Assembly: GCA_905373325.1 (NCBI GenBank)
Contig: CAJPTB010000038.1
Coordinates: 1 to 10,060, forward strand
Source: an uncultured Ancrocorticia sp.
Lineage (GTDB): Bacteria > Actinomycetota > Actinomycetes > Actinomycetales > Actinomycetaceae
Length of the DNA: 10,060 nucleotides
Reading direction: 5' to 3'
How positions within the stretch are numbered: position 1 is the stretch's first letter; each line of letters starts with the position of its first letter. Below, piece after piece: positions 1 to 8,346 of this stretch. The position numbers were made by a program, and so were the translations under genes. A model generated the notes under the pieces. The model was given only the letters and a program-made list of their open reading frames with translations. It was not told the DNA's origin and ran no database searches.

Positions 1-1244
<1,244 letters not shown>

Positions 1245-1246
1245 CT

Positions 1247-1276
1247 ATTCTCCCGCAGAACCGGGCGCGGTGGCAG
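1247..1276 (-). promoter_or_regulatory. Weak candidate promoter for eno
   Basis: On the minus strand CTGCCA (complement of 1271-1276, 4/6 to TTGACA) is followed after 18 bases by GAGAAT (complement of 1247-1252, 4/6 to TATAAT). It lies about 70 bases upstream of the eno start, in a locally AT-richer stretch. In GC-rich DNA such matches arise easily by chance. The 246-base gap (1179-1424) holds no other convincing feature apart from the hairpins next to eno, a T6 run without a usable stem just after the lipoprotein stop, and a few short inverted repeats. Confidence 0.25.
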
Positions 1277-1424
1277 CCGAGGCCAGTTACTCATCTCTCA
1301 TTTTGATCACCGACGCCGAGCAGCGAAGAGACGAATGGGACCTCGGGACTAAAGCCGCACCCCGACGTCGTCGTTCGACGAGTTCAAGCCGGCATTCGAC
1401 GGCTTCGGCGCGCAAAAAAGCGGC

Positions 1425-1946
1425 CTATCGGCGTCGAAGGGTCAGATACTCGGGAAGCTCGAGGCCCTTCTGTTTGTCTGCAACCCCGTATCGTTTGCTG
1501 TACTCGACCTTCATGTCGGCCAGTATGCCGCTGATTTCCTTCTGGAACGCAGGCCGCCCCGAAGTCAAGGCTCGGGCCAAGCAGTACCTTTGGACGTCGG
1601 ACGGAAGGTCAGACGACGCGTTCAGGCCCTTCTTGCACTGTTGCAGGATCTGGTCCTTCTGGGAGGCGTCGAGCTTCTCGCTCGCTTTGTCGACGGCCGG
1701 GCCGACAGCCGTGATCGTGACCCTGAACTCGAGAAGCCGGAAGCGGCTGGAGATGTCGACCCCCGAGGCCGTCAGCGACTTGTCCAGTCCGTTTTCCTTC
1801 AGCTGCTGCGCGAGTTCGTCGACGCTCTGCTCCGAAACCGGGCGGCCGTTGACGGTGGCGGCGGTTCCAGGCTTCGTGCATCCGGCGAGAGCCGTGCATG
1901 CTAAAGCGACGGCGGCGAACGCCTTTGCGGCCAGCTTGGTCTTCAT
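1425..1946 (-). CDS. Small lipoprotein with SurA-like N-terminal segment
   Basis: A 173-residue exported lipoprotein. The N-terminus has Lys residues, a hydrophobic stretch and a lipobox LAGC with the lipidated Cys at 23, so it should be anchored to the outer face of the cytoplasmic membrane. Immediately after comes TAATVNGRPVSEQSVDELAQ, which resembles the start of SurA/PrsA-type chaperone modules (a short 'NG..I/V....' strand followed by helices). The protein is too short for a peptidyl-prolyl isomerase domain and none is visible. Two further Cys residues lie in the middle of the mature part (QQCKKG and QRYCLA). The start ATG has a GAAGGA-like site upstream. The gene begins 30 bases after the mfd stop, so it is probably in the same transcript. 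A lipoprotein between mfd and eno is a recurrent arrangement in Actinobacteria. Its exact role is unknown; the chaperone-like reading is an inference from the N-terminal motif. Confidence 0.85.
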   Translation of the reverse strand: MKTKLAAKAFAAVALACTALAGCTKPGTAATVNGRPVSEQSVDELAQQLKENGLDKSLTASGVDISSRFRLLEFRVTITAVGPAVDKASEKLDASQKDQILQQCKKGLNASSDLPSDVQRYCLARALTSGRPAFQKEISGILADMKVEYSKRYGVADKQKGLELPEYLTLRRR

Positions 1947-1976
1947 CGGATCCTTCCCTCGATTGTGGACTACATG

Positions 1977-4900
1977 TTACCCGGAAGATCCGAGGGTCGC
2001 GACGAACACGGAATGAACGAGCATTCCCACCCAGTCGAGGAGGTCGTCGCCTTCGACGGCCGAGGATTCGCCCATCCGCTTCGAATCCCCCGGCGCGGGC
2101 ACGAGCGCCACGCGCACAGCCGGTTTGAGAATCGCGCCCGGGTAGAGCCGCTTGAGCCGAGCCTGCCGCGAATCGGGCAGATTGACCGGCGCCAGGCGAA
2201 TGTTCCTTCCCATCATCGTCACCTCGGCCAGGCCCGCTTCCTTGCACATCTCGCGCAGCCCCGCAATGCGGAAAAGGCGCTCGGCCTGGGGCGGGATCTT
2301 GCCGTAGCGGTCGATCATCTCCGCGCGGACGGCCTCGCGTTCGCCCTCGGAACCGGCCTCCGCTATCTTCGTGTAAATCTCCAGGCGCAGCCGCTCAGAG
2401 GAAACATAGTCCTCGGGAAGATAGGCGTCCACCGGAAGTTCGATCCGGACGTCGACGTCGGCGTCTTCGTCCTCGGGGGCCTCCCCGCGCATTCTCGCCA
2501 CCGCGTCGGCGACCATCCGCACATACAGGTCGAATCCGACTCCCGCGATGTGGCCGGATTGCTCGCCGCCGAGCATGTTGCCGGCGCCGCGGATCTCCAG
2601 ATCGCGCATCGCCACCTGGATGCCCGAGCCCAGCTCGGCGTTGGCCGCGATGGTGCGCAGACGCTCAAGCGCCGTTTCGGTCATCGCCTTGTCCGGGTTG
2701 TATAGGAAGTAGGCGTAGGCCCGCTCGCGCCCGCGGCCCACGCGCCCGCGCAGCTGGTGGAGCTGGGAGAGCCCGAAGCGTTCGGCGTCCTCGACGATGA
2801 GCGTGTTCGCGTTGGAGATGTCCAGCCCGGTCTCGACGATCGTCGTGCAGACGAGGATGTCGATTTCCTTGTCCCAGAAGGCCTGGATGACCAGTTCGAG
2901 CTGGTGTTCGCTCATTTTCCCGTGGGCCACGCCGACCCGGGCCTCGGGCACGAGCTCGCCGATCTGCGCAGCCACCCTCGCCATGTCGCCCGTGCGATTG
3001 TGGACGTAGAAAACCTGCCCGTCGCGCAGCAGCTCGCGGCGTATCGCAGCCAACACCTGCTTGTTGTCCTTGGGGCCCACGTATGTGAGGACCGGGTGGC
3101 GCTCCTCGGGGGGAGTGGCGAGCGTGGACATCTCGCGCACGCCCGTCACAGCCATCTCGAGCGTGCGCGGGATGGGCGTGGCGGACATCGAGAGGACGTC
3201 GACGTCGGGATAGAGCTGTTTGAGGGTCTCCTTGTGCTCGACCCCGAAACGCTGCTCCTCGTCGACCACCACGAGCCCGAGGTTCTTGAATCGCACGTTT
3301 CCGGTGAGAAGCCGGTGGGTGCCGATGACGACGTCGACCTTCCCGTCGGCGAGTCCCTTGACGGTCTCGGCGGCCTCGCGTTCGGACTGGAAACGCGAAA
3401 GCTGGGCCAGACGCACGGGGAAGCCCGAGTACCTCTCGCGGAAGGTCTCGTAATGCTGGGAGACGAGCAGCGTGGTGGGCACGAGGACGGCCGCCTGCTT
3501 GCCGTCTTGCACCGCCTTGAAAGCCGCGCGCAGGGCGATCTCGGTTTTTCCGTAGCCGACGTCGCCGGATATGAGCCGGTCCATCGGCGTCGGCTTTTCC
3601 ATGTCAGCCTTGACTTCGTCGATGGTTTGGAGCTGGTCGGGCGTTTCGACGTAGGCGAAGGAATCTTCGAGCTCGCGCTGCCACGGGGTGTCGGGAGAGA
3701 ACTGGAATCCCTTGGCGGCCTGCCTCGCGGCGTAGAGTCGCACGAGTTCCTGGGCGATCTGCTTGGTCGCCGCCCGCGCGCTGGCCTTGGTTTTGGCCCA
3801 GTCGCTTCCTCCCATTTTGTTGAGGGAGGGGGCCTCGCCCCCGGCGTACCGCGAGACCTGATCAAGGGAGTCCGTGGGGACCCAGAGCTGATCGGGCGGG
3901 GCGCCGCGGCGCGTCGAGGCGTATTCGAGGACGAGGTACTCGCGTTGGGTCTCGCGGCCCGCCCCGATGGAGCGTTTGGCCATTTTGACGAACCGGCCCA
4001 CGCCGTGGTGTTCGTGGACCACATAGTCTCCGGGTTTGAGCGCCTGGAGGTCGACGGCGTTCTTCCGACGCGCGGGCATCCTGCGCATGTCGCGCGTCGA
4101 CGAGCCGCCCCTGCCCGTGATGTCCGCAGCGGCATAGAGCGCCAGGCGCTGGCCTTTCATCGTGAAGCCCGAGGCGATGGGCGCCGCGGTCACGTGGCAC
4201 ACGCCGGGTTCGAGCTCGGCGAGGTTTTCCGTGAATGTCGCGGGGACTCCAGCCTCCTCGAGCTGTTCGCACATGCGGCGGCCCAGACCCGCCCCTTCGA
4301 CGGCGAGCGCCAAACGCCACCGCCCCCGGGCCTTCTCAGCGACGTCGGCGATCGCCTCATCGACTTTCCCCATGAATTTCTTCGGTTCGGCGGCGTCGGC
4401 CTGGGAGCGGCCGCGACCGTCGAGGAAGCCGGCGAGCGTCCACCATCCCAGCCCGCGCCTGTCCGCCGCCTCCCGCGTCTCGTCGAGATCGGCGAAGGAG
4501 GCCCTGTCGACGTCGACGGGCACGGTTCCGCCCGCCGCCGCGGAGCTCCATGCAGCGGAAAGGAACTCCTCCGTGGTCGCAATGAGGGAATCGGCGCGTT
4601 GGGAGACTCTCTCCGGCTCGACGACCACGATCCTAGACCCCTCCGGGATCGTGTCCGCCACGGAAACCATGTCGACGAGCACGGGCGCGAGCGACTCCAT
4701 CCCCTCAGGGGCGATGCCCTCCGCGATCTTGTCAAGCATGTCGATGGCGCCGGGGAGCTCGGCGACGAGCTCGCGGGCGCGGGCGCGGACGTCGGCGGTC
4801 AGAAGGATTTCCCTGCACGGTGGCGCGTACACTTCGTCCCTCGCTTCGAGCGATCGCTGGTCGGCGACGGAGAAAACGCGGATTTCTTCAACGTCGTCGC

Positions 4901-5555
4901 CGAAAAGCTCGATGCGCGAGGGCCTGGGGTCCGTGGGCGGAAAGATGTCGATGATGCCTCCGCGAACGGCGAACTGCCCTCGGCCTTCAACCATATCGAC
5001 GCGGGAGTATGCCGCATCGACGAGTGCGCGTTCGAGGGATTCGAGATCGACGGCGTCGCCCGTTCTGACCCGCACGGGCCTGAGTTCGCCCAGACCTTCC
5101 GCGATTGGCTGCAAAAGCGCGCGAACGGGCATCACGAGCACGCGAAGGGGGGCAAAGTCCTCGGGATGGGCGAGGCGGCGCTGGGCGAGTATTCGACGCG
5201 CCACCGTGTCCGAACGCGGCGACAGCCTCTCGTGCGGGAGCGTTTCCCAAGCGGGAAAGAGCTCCACCGTTTCCTCGGGAAGATAGGCGCGAAGCGCGCC
5301 GACCAGTTCGTCGGCCTCGCGGCCGGTGGGTGTGACGGCGACGACGAGCGGCGGCTCCGTGTGGCTGCGAGCGGCCTTCGGCCCGTGTGGCCCTCCGGGG
5401 CGGGGCGCATCCTCCGGGCCGCTCGCGCCTGCCATGAGTGCGAGAACGGGAGGGACAAGGCCGCGGGGGGTCGCTAGGCCGCAATTGCCCTTTTGGCCGA
5501 GAGCGGAGGAAATGGCGGGGTCGGCTGCGACGATTGGCAGGAGGGCGCTGAGCAC
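1977..5555 (-). CDS. mfd: Transcription-repair coupling factor Mfd
   Basis: Mfd is a DNA translocase that removes RNA polymerase stalled at lesions and recruits UvrA for nucleotide excision repair. The order is typical: an N-terminal UvrB-like module (about 1-340; FPAWETLPHE, GRGQFAVRGGIIDIFPP), a CarD-like polymerase-binding domain (about 505-573; LKPGDYVVHEHHGVGRF), a RecG-like helicase core with Walker A GDVGYGKTE (664-672), DEEQ box (765-768), SATPIPRT (791-798) and QLRGRVGRG (934-942), and a C-terminal regulatory domain (about 1030-1190). Length is about 1192 residues, normal for the family. I prefer the GTG at 5553-5555 because GAGG (complement of 5561-5564) is 5 bases upstream of it. 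The longer GTG start at 5559-5561 would overlap that site and form a GTGA junction with the pth stop. Either way translation is tightly coupled to pth. The protein appears intact, with no frameshift. Confidence 0.98.
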   Translation of the reverse strand: MLSALLPIVAADPAISSALGQKGNCGLATPRGLVPPVLALMAGASGPEDAPRPGGPHGPKAARSHTEPPLVVAVTPTGREADELVGALRAYLPEETVELFPAWETLPHERLSPRSDTVARRILAQRRLAHPEDFAPLRVLVMPVRALLQPIAEGLGELRPVRVRTGDAVDLESLERALVDAAYSRVDMVEGRGQFAVRGGIIDIFPPTDPRPSRIELFGDDVEEIRVFSVADQRSLEARDEVYAPPCREILLTADVRARARELVAELPGAIDMLDKIAEGIAPEGMESLAPVLVDMVSVADTIPEGSRIVVVEPERVSQRADSLIATTEEFLSAAWSSAAAGGTVPVDVDRASFADLDETREAADRRGLGWWTLAGFLDGRGRSQADAAEPKKFMGKVDEAIADVAEKARGRWRLALAVEGAGLGRRMCEQLEEAGVPATFTENLAELEPGVCHVTAAPIASGFTMKGQRLALYAAADITGRGGSSTRDMRRMPARRKNAVDLQALKPGDYVVHEHHGVGRFVKMAKRSIGAGRETQREYLVLEYASTRRGAPPDQLWVPTDSLDQVSRYAGGEAPSLNKMGGSDWAKTKASARAATKQIAQELVRLYAARQAAKGFQFSPDTPWQRELEDSFAYVETPDQLQTIDEVKADMEKPTPMDRLISGDVGYGKTEIALRAAFKAVQDGKQAAVLVPTTLLVSQHYETFRERYSGFPVRLAQLSRFQSEREAAETVKGLADGKVDVVIGTHRLLTGNVRFKNLGLVVVDEEQRFGVEHKETLKQLYPDVDVLSMSATPIPRTLEMAVTGVREMSTLATPPEERHPVLTYVGPKDNKQVLAAIRRELLRDGQVFYVHNRTGDMARVAAQIGELVPEARVGVAHGKMSEHQLELVIQAFWDKEIDILVCTTIVETGLDISNANTLIVEDAERFGLSQLHQLRGRVGRGRERAYAYFLYNPDKAMTETALERLRTIAANAELGSGIQVAMRDLEIRGAGNMLGGEQSGHIAGVGFDLYVRMVADAVARMRGEAPEDEDADVDVRIELPVDAYLPEDYVSSERLRLEIYTKIAEAGSEGEREAVRAEMIDRYGKIPPQAERLFRIAGLREMCKEAGLAEVTMMGRNIRLAPVNLPDSRQARLKRLYPGAILKPAVRVALVPAPGDSKRMGESSAVEGDDLLDWVGMLVHSVFVATLGSSG

Positions 5556-5557
5556 GG

Positions 5558-5564
5558 TCACCTC
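5558..5564 (-). promoter_or_regulatory. mfd ribosome binding site overlapping the pth stop
   Basis: The minus strand reads GAGGTGA, where TGA is the pth stop codon (5558-5560) and GAGG the likely binding site for mfd. The next GTG starts 5 bases after GAGG. Ending pth on the mfd ribosome site suggests translational coupling. Confidence 0.55.
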
Positions 5565-6133
5565 GTGTGAAGCCTGAGCTGGGCGGCCTCGAGGCCGCTG
5601 AAAATGGCGTCTTCTACGGCGTCGGCCGCCTCCGATATGAGAAGCGGAAGCTCCTTAGTCTGCGAAGACGCGAAGGGCGAAAGGACGAAATCGGCGGGGT
5701 CCTGCCGCCCGGGCGGGCGTCCGATCCCGAATCTCAAGCGAATGTACTCTTTCGTCCCGAGGGCTTGAGTGATCGATTTGAGGCCGTTGTGGCCTCCCTC
5801 TCCCCCGCCGCGCTTGAGGCGGATCGTGCCGAAGGGAAGGTCCAGCTCATCGTGGACGACGATGAGATTCTGGGGAGCGATCTTGAAGTAGCCGAGAAGC
5901 GCCGCGACGGGGCCTCCGGATTCGTTCATGTACCGGGTCGTAACGAACAGGACGGCCCTGCGGGAAGGCGGGGGCCCGACGTGGCACTCGAGGCCGAGCG
6001 CCCCCGTGTTCTTCAATCGCGAAAGCTTCCCGCGAGCGCGGGCCGCGAGCTCGTCGATGACCATGCGCCCCGCGTTGTGGCGCGTGGCTGCGTACTGTGC
6101 GCCGGGATTTCCCAGGCCGACCGCTGCGAACAC
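5558..6133 (-). CDS. pth: Peptidyl-tRNA hydrolase
   Basis: Pth cleaves the ester bond of peptidyl-tRNAs dropped from ribosomes, recycling tRNA in the cytoplasm. The 191-residue product has the usual length and key residues: Asn9 in GLGNPG, catalytic His19 in TRHNAG, Asn70 in RYMNESGG, Asp95 in VVHDELDLPFG and Asn116 in GGHNGLKSI, matching Asn10, His20, Asn68, Asp93 and Asn114 of the E. coli enzyme. The start is the GTG at 6131-6133, with GGAGG (complement of 6138-6142) 4 bases upstream. It sits between rplY and mfd, the common actinobacterial arrangement; the spacing to rplY is 49 bases and contains a strong hairpin, and the stop codon runs into the mfd start region. It looks complete and functional. 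Confidence 0.98.
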   Translation of the reverse strand: MFAAVGLGNPGAQYAATRHNAGRMVIDELAARARGKLSRLKNTGALGLECHVGPPPSRRAVLFVTTRYMNESGGPVAALLGYFKIAPQNLIVVHDELDLPFGTIRLKRGGGEGGHNGLKSITQALGTKEYIRLRFGIGRPPGRQDPADFVLSPFASSQTKELPLLISEAADAVEDAIFSGLEAAQLRLHTR

Positions 6134-6145
6134 CTTGCCTCCAAT

Positions 6146-6175
6146 GCGTGTGGCGCCCCGAAAGGCGCCACACGC
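6146..6175 (-). other. Perfect 12-bp hairpin between rplY and pth
   Basis: GCGTGTGGCGCC (6146-6157) and GGCGCCACACGC (6164-6175) are exact reverse complements around a 6-base loop, which reads UUUCGG in the transcript. The stem begins 7 bases after the rplY stop codon and ends 3 bases before the pth GGAGG. No U tract follows on the minus strand, so it is not a standard intrinsic terminator. It may adjust the ratio of rplY to pth message, stabilise or help process the transcript, or limit ribosome access to pth. The pairing is directly visible; the role is inferred. Confidence 0.6.
6147..6158. repeat. 12-bp direct repeat, copy upstream of pth
   Basis: The minus strand reads GGGCGCCACACG. The identical 12 bases occur at 6799-6810, just upstream of the rplY ribosome site. 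This copy ends 4 bases before the pth GGAGG and forms most of one arm of the hairpin described above. Confidence 0.55.
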
Positions 6176-6182
6176 TTGACAA

Positions 6183-6785
6183 TCATTCGGCCGAGGCTTC
6201 TTCCGCGTCCGCAGCCTGCTCGGCGGCGGGAGCGTCTTCCACGGCGGAGGAAGACGGAGTCGCGATGACCACGACGATCGACTCGGGGTCGGTCTCGACC
6301 TCGACGTCGGCGGGGAAGGTCAAATCCGCGACGGTGACGTTCTCGCCGTCCTTGCGGCCTTCGACGTCGACGACGATCGACTCGGGAATCGCGGTGGCCG
6401 GGGCTTTGACCAGAACGTGCATGAGCTCAACGGTGTGGATCGTGCCGGAGAAGGACTCTCCGGTGACTTCGACGGGAACTTCGACGTCGACCTTTTCGCC
6501 CTGCTTGACGCGCAGAAGATCGAGGTGCTCGATGATGCGCGTCAGAGGATTGCGCTGCAGCTCCTTGACGAGAACGAGCTGTTCCTTGCCTTCCAGCGCA
6601 ATCGTGAGAATCGGGTTGGCCTGCCCTTTGGTGGCCAGGAAGATCTCGTGCGAATCGAAGGAAATGTGGACGGGGTCGGAGCCGTGCCCGTAGACGACGG
6701 CGGGCGTGCGGCCCTGGCGGCGAAGCTGGCGGGACGCGCCCTTTCCGAAGGACTGGCGGCGATCGACCTGGATTTTGTCTGCCAT
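6183..6785 (-). CDS. rplY: 50S ribosomal protein L25 (general stress protein Ctc/TL5 family)
   Basis: L25/Ctc binds the loop-E region of 5S rRNA in the large ribosomal subunit; the long form is a stress-linked protein in Gram-positive bacteria. The 200-residue product has the L25 domain first (about 1-90: KGASRQLRRQGRTPAVVYG, NPLTRIIEHLDL) followed by the TL5-type beta domain (about 98-180: VDVEVPVEVTGE, IVVDVEGRKDGENVTVADL), then a short Ala/Glu tail (about 181-200). The start is the ATG at 6783-6785 with AGGAG a few bases upstream. An in-frame extension to a TTG at 6914 is basic, unlike the family, and is rejected. The gene is first in the rplY-pth-mfd block and has its own candidate promoter and long leader. 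Confidence 0.97.
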   Translation of the reverse strand: MADKIQVDRRQSFGKGASRQLRRQGRTPAVVYGHGSDPVHISFDSHEIFLATKGQANPILTIALEGKEQLVLVKELQRNPLTRIIEHLDLLRVKQGEKVDVEVPVEVTGESFSGTIHTVELMHVLVKAPATAIPESIVVDVEGRKDGENVTVADLTFPADVEVETDPESIVVVIATPSSSAVEDAPAAEQAADAEEASAE

Positions 6786-6798
6786 GTGGTTCTCCTTT

Positions 6799-6810
6799 CG
6801 TGTGGCGCCC
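6799..6810. repeat. 12-bp direct repeat, copy in the rplY leader
   Basis: The minus strand reads GGGCGCCACACG followed by AAAGGAG and the rplY ATG. It is identical to the copy at 6147-6158. Both copies sit directly before a ribosome binding site, so the position looks non-random. It could be a regulator or ribosomal-protein binding site, or a duplicated leader segment. Confidence 0.55.
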
Positions 6811-6921
6811 GAGAGTTTCGAGCGCGTGCGGCCTCGATTCCGACGGCCGTGCACGAAGGCACACCCACCGCGTCGATAACGGAAAGACACGTTTGCTTTC
6901 CCTCGCCGAGGCAACCTATAT

Positions 6922-6951
6922 ATGCTACCGCGCCGAGGAAGGGCCTGTCAC
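6922..6951 (-). promoter_or_regulatory. Candidate promoter for the rplY-pth-mfd block
   Basis: On the minus strand GTGACA (complement of 6946-6951, 5/6 to TTGACA) is followed after 18 bases by TAGCAT (complement of 6922-6927, 4/6 to TATAAT), inside the most AT-rich spot of the region (CATATATAGG). Transcription would start near 6915, giving a leader of about 130 nt before the rplY ATG at 6785. The -35 element lies inside the 16-bp tandem repeat. The sequence CGCCGAGG flanks the -10 element on both sides (6904-6911 and 6931-6938). Confidence 0.5.
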
Positions 6952-6972
6952 CCTCAGGGCCTGTCGCCCTCA
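6941..6972. repeat. Two tandem 16-bp repeats at the surface-protein stop and rplY promoter
   Basis: GGGCCTGTCACCCTCA (6941-6956) is followed directly by the same 16 bases with one change, A to G (6957-6972). On the minus strand each unit can form a short stem (AGGGC or AGGGU with GCCCU around GACAG). The right-hand copy contains the stop codon of the acidic-tail surface protein and the left-hand copy contains the candidate rplY -35 element. It could act as a weak terminator, an operator or both; the duplication itself is certain. Confidence 0.6.
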
Positions 6973-8331
6973 GGAGTCGTCGTCCGCAGAATTTTCGGTG
7001 TCGCCGTCGAAAGCGGAATTCTCCCAGTCGGCGGTCGTATCGGAGTCGGGGTCGGCCGCCAGATCGCCGTCGGCGACCGCGCCATCCGCACCCGAGGAGG
7101 CGACGTCGCGCCACTCCTGGCCGTCCGAGTCCCGGCCGCCCAATGCGGCAGCGCTCGAACCGGCGACGTGCTCCGCCCCGTCTGGGGCAAGGGGCGGCCA
7201 GTCAGGCGCCGAGCCGTCTAAGACGGAATCGGGCTCGTCTGCGTCAGTGTCATCGGCGACAGCGGCTGAGCCGTCCGCGGCCAGTGCGGCGCCCCCGGCC
7301 AGTCCCGAAGCGCCGGCGGCGTCCGCGTCGGAGCCGTCGAAGGCCAACGGGCCGGCAGCGAAAGCCGGATCGTAAGGGCTTGAGCCAGCAGAGGCTCCGC
7401 CCCTCGACGAGCCTGCCGCGACGGCTTTTGCGCGATTCGTGATGAGGGTGGCGGTGATCAGCCCGACGAAAACGAGAGCCATTCCGCCGACTACGCCCAT
7501 GTTGGGCCCGCCGGACTCTTCCTCGGCCGCGACCTTGGGAGCGGCCGGCGGCATGGCCGGCGTCTTCTTTGCAGTGTTCTTCGGGCGTTCGGTCGGCACC
7601 GGGCTGGCGGCTTCGGGGGCGATGGTCATGATTTGTCCCCCTATCTTCACGGTCGAAGTTGCCGAGGGAGTCGCTCCCGGCGGCAGGGGTCTTCCTTGGG
7701 CGTCAACCGCAACGCCCTGCTGTGCGCCCGGCTGCCCCTGCTGTTGAGGGCCGCCTCCGGGCTGCTGCTGACCCCCGCCGTTGTTGCCGCCCTGGCCGTT
7801 TCCTTGATTGCCGCCTTGGCCGTTGCCCTGGTCGGCGCCTTGGCCGTTTCCTTGGTTGTCACCGGCGTTGCCGCCCGGCTGCCCGCCGCCTCCACCTTCT
7901 CCTTGGGGGGCGACCACAGTGAAATCGGAGTCTCCCCGGCAGGTGATCTGTTGAGACCCGCCGTTCGGATCGGCTGCCGTTGCGTTGAAACGCAGCCAAT
8001 GCGCTCCAGGGGCGACATTGGCGGGAAGGACGACGGACCCCGAGACTTTTCCAGAAGCGGGAACTTTCTTATGCAGAATGGACTTTCCCGGAAGGCTGCT
8101 GTCCCAGTGGGTCGCACCGTCGTCAAGCTGGACGTAAACGGTTGCGCCCGCCGGAAAACCGGTCGCCGTGAAGGAAATCTGCTGCCCCGCCTGGGCCGTC
8201 TTCGCGGACACGGACGCTCCGGTTCCCGGGGAGTCCGGAAGGGCATGGGCGCCTGCATCGACCAGCATGGCGAGCATGAAACCCATGAGGATCGCAAACG
8301 TGGCTTTCAGGCCTTTGCGCGAAGCAATCAT
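6970..8331 (-). CDS. Signal-peptide surface protein with Gly/Gln/Asn linker, membrane anchor and acidic cytoplasmic tail
   Basis: Not recognised as a named family; function unknown. The 453-residue product has, in order: a signal peptide (1-30, likely cut after AHA); an extracellular beta-rich domain of immunoglobulin-like style (about 38-141; SVSAKTAQAGQQISFTATGF, VYVQLDDG) ending with a lone Cys131 in ITCRGDSDF; a Gly/Gln/Asn/Pro-rich linker (about 144-205) with three exact-length 8-residue repeats of the (N/D)QGNGQG(A/G) type; a Pro/Ala-rich stretch (about 215-270); one membrane segment (about 278-297) followed by NRAKA; and a tail of about 150 residues (304-453) rich in Asp, Ala, Ser and Gly. 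The tail has roughly 28 Asp and 5 Glu against 3 Arg and no Lys, with three Trp residues in acidic surroundings. By the positive-inside rule the tail should be cytoplasmic. There is no LPXTG motif. AGGAG lies 5 bases before the ATG, and the upstream surface-protein gene ends 15 bases before, so the two are probably one operon. Confidence 0.88.
   Translation of the reverse strand: MIASRKGLKATFAILMGFMLAMLVDAGAHALPDSPGTGASVSAKTAQAGQQISFTATGFPAGATVYVQLDDGATHWDSSLPGKSILHKKVPASGKVSGSVVLPANVAPGAHWLRFNATAADPNGGSQQITCRGDSDFTVVAPQGEGGGGGQPGGNAGDNQGNGQGADQGNGQGGNQGNGQGGNNGGGQQQPGGGPQQQGQPGAQQGVAVDAQGRPLPPGATPSATSTVKIGGQIMTIAPEAASPVPTERPKNTAKKTPAMPPAAPKVAAEEESGGPNMGVVGGMALVFVGLITATLITNRAKAVAAGSSRGGASAGSSPYDPAFAAGPLAFDGSDADAAGASGLAGGAALAADGSAAVADDTDADEPDSVLDGSAPDWPPLAPDGAEHVAGSSAAALGGRDSDGQEWRDVASSGADGAVADGDLAADPDSDTTADWENSAFDGDTENSADDDS
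7786..7857. repeat. Three 24-bp tandem repeats encoding (N/D)QGNGQG(A/G)
   Basis: Three in-phase 24-base units encode residues 159-182 of the acidic-tail surface protein: NQGNGQGA, DQGNGQGG and NQGNGQGG. The units differ at some codons, so this is not a recent perfect expansion. Repeats of this kind commonly vary in number between strains and alter the length of the flexible stalk. Confidence 0.65.
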
Positions 8332-8346
8332 GACTACTCCTCGCTT

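Noticed and set aside
1405-1424. T6 run on the minus strand just after the lipoprotein stop as an intrinsic terminator
   Set aside because: The bases before the T run form at most a 3-bp stem, so a terminator is not supported.
2757-5477. A 906-codon open frame on the plus strand opposite mfd
   Set aside because: It is the antisense shadow of a full-length, motif-complete mfd. High-GC third positions remove stops on the opposite strand; the product is rich in His, Arg, Gly and Asp without any recognisable motif.
6786-6914. A 43-codon N-terminal extension of rplY from a TTG
   Set aside because: The extension is Arg-rich and unlike L25 proteins, while the ATG at 6785 has a good ribosome site and gives the usual L25 start. 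The stretch is better read as the leader.
7740-7870. CRISPR-like regular repeats
   Set aside because: The repeat lies in frame within a Gly/Gln/Asn-rich coding stretch with a 24-base period and no unique spacers.
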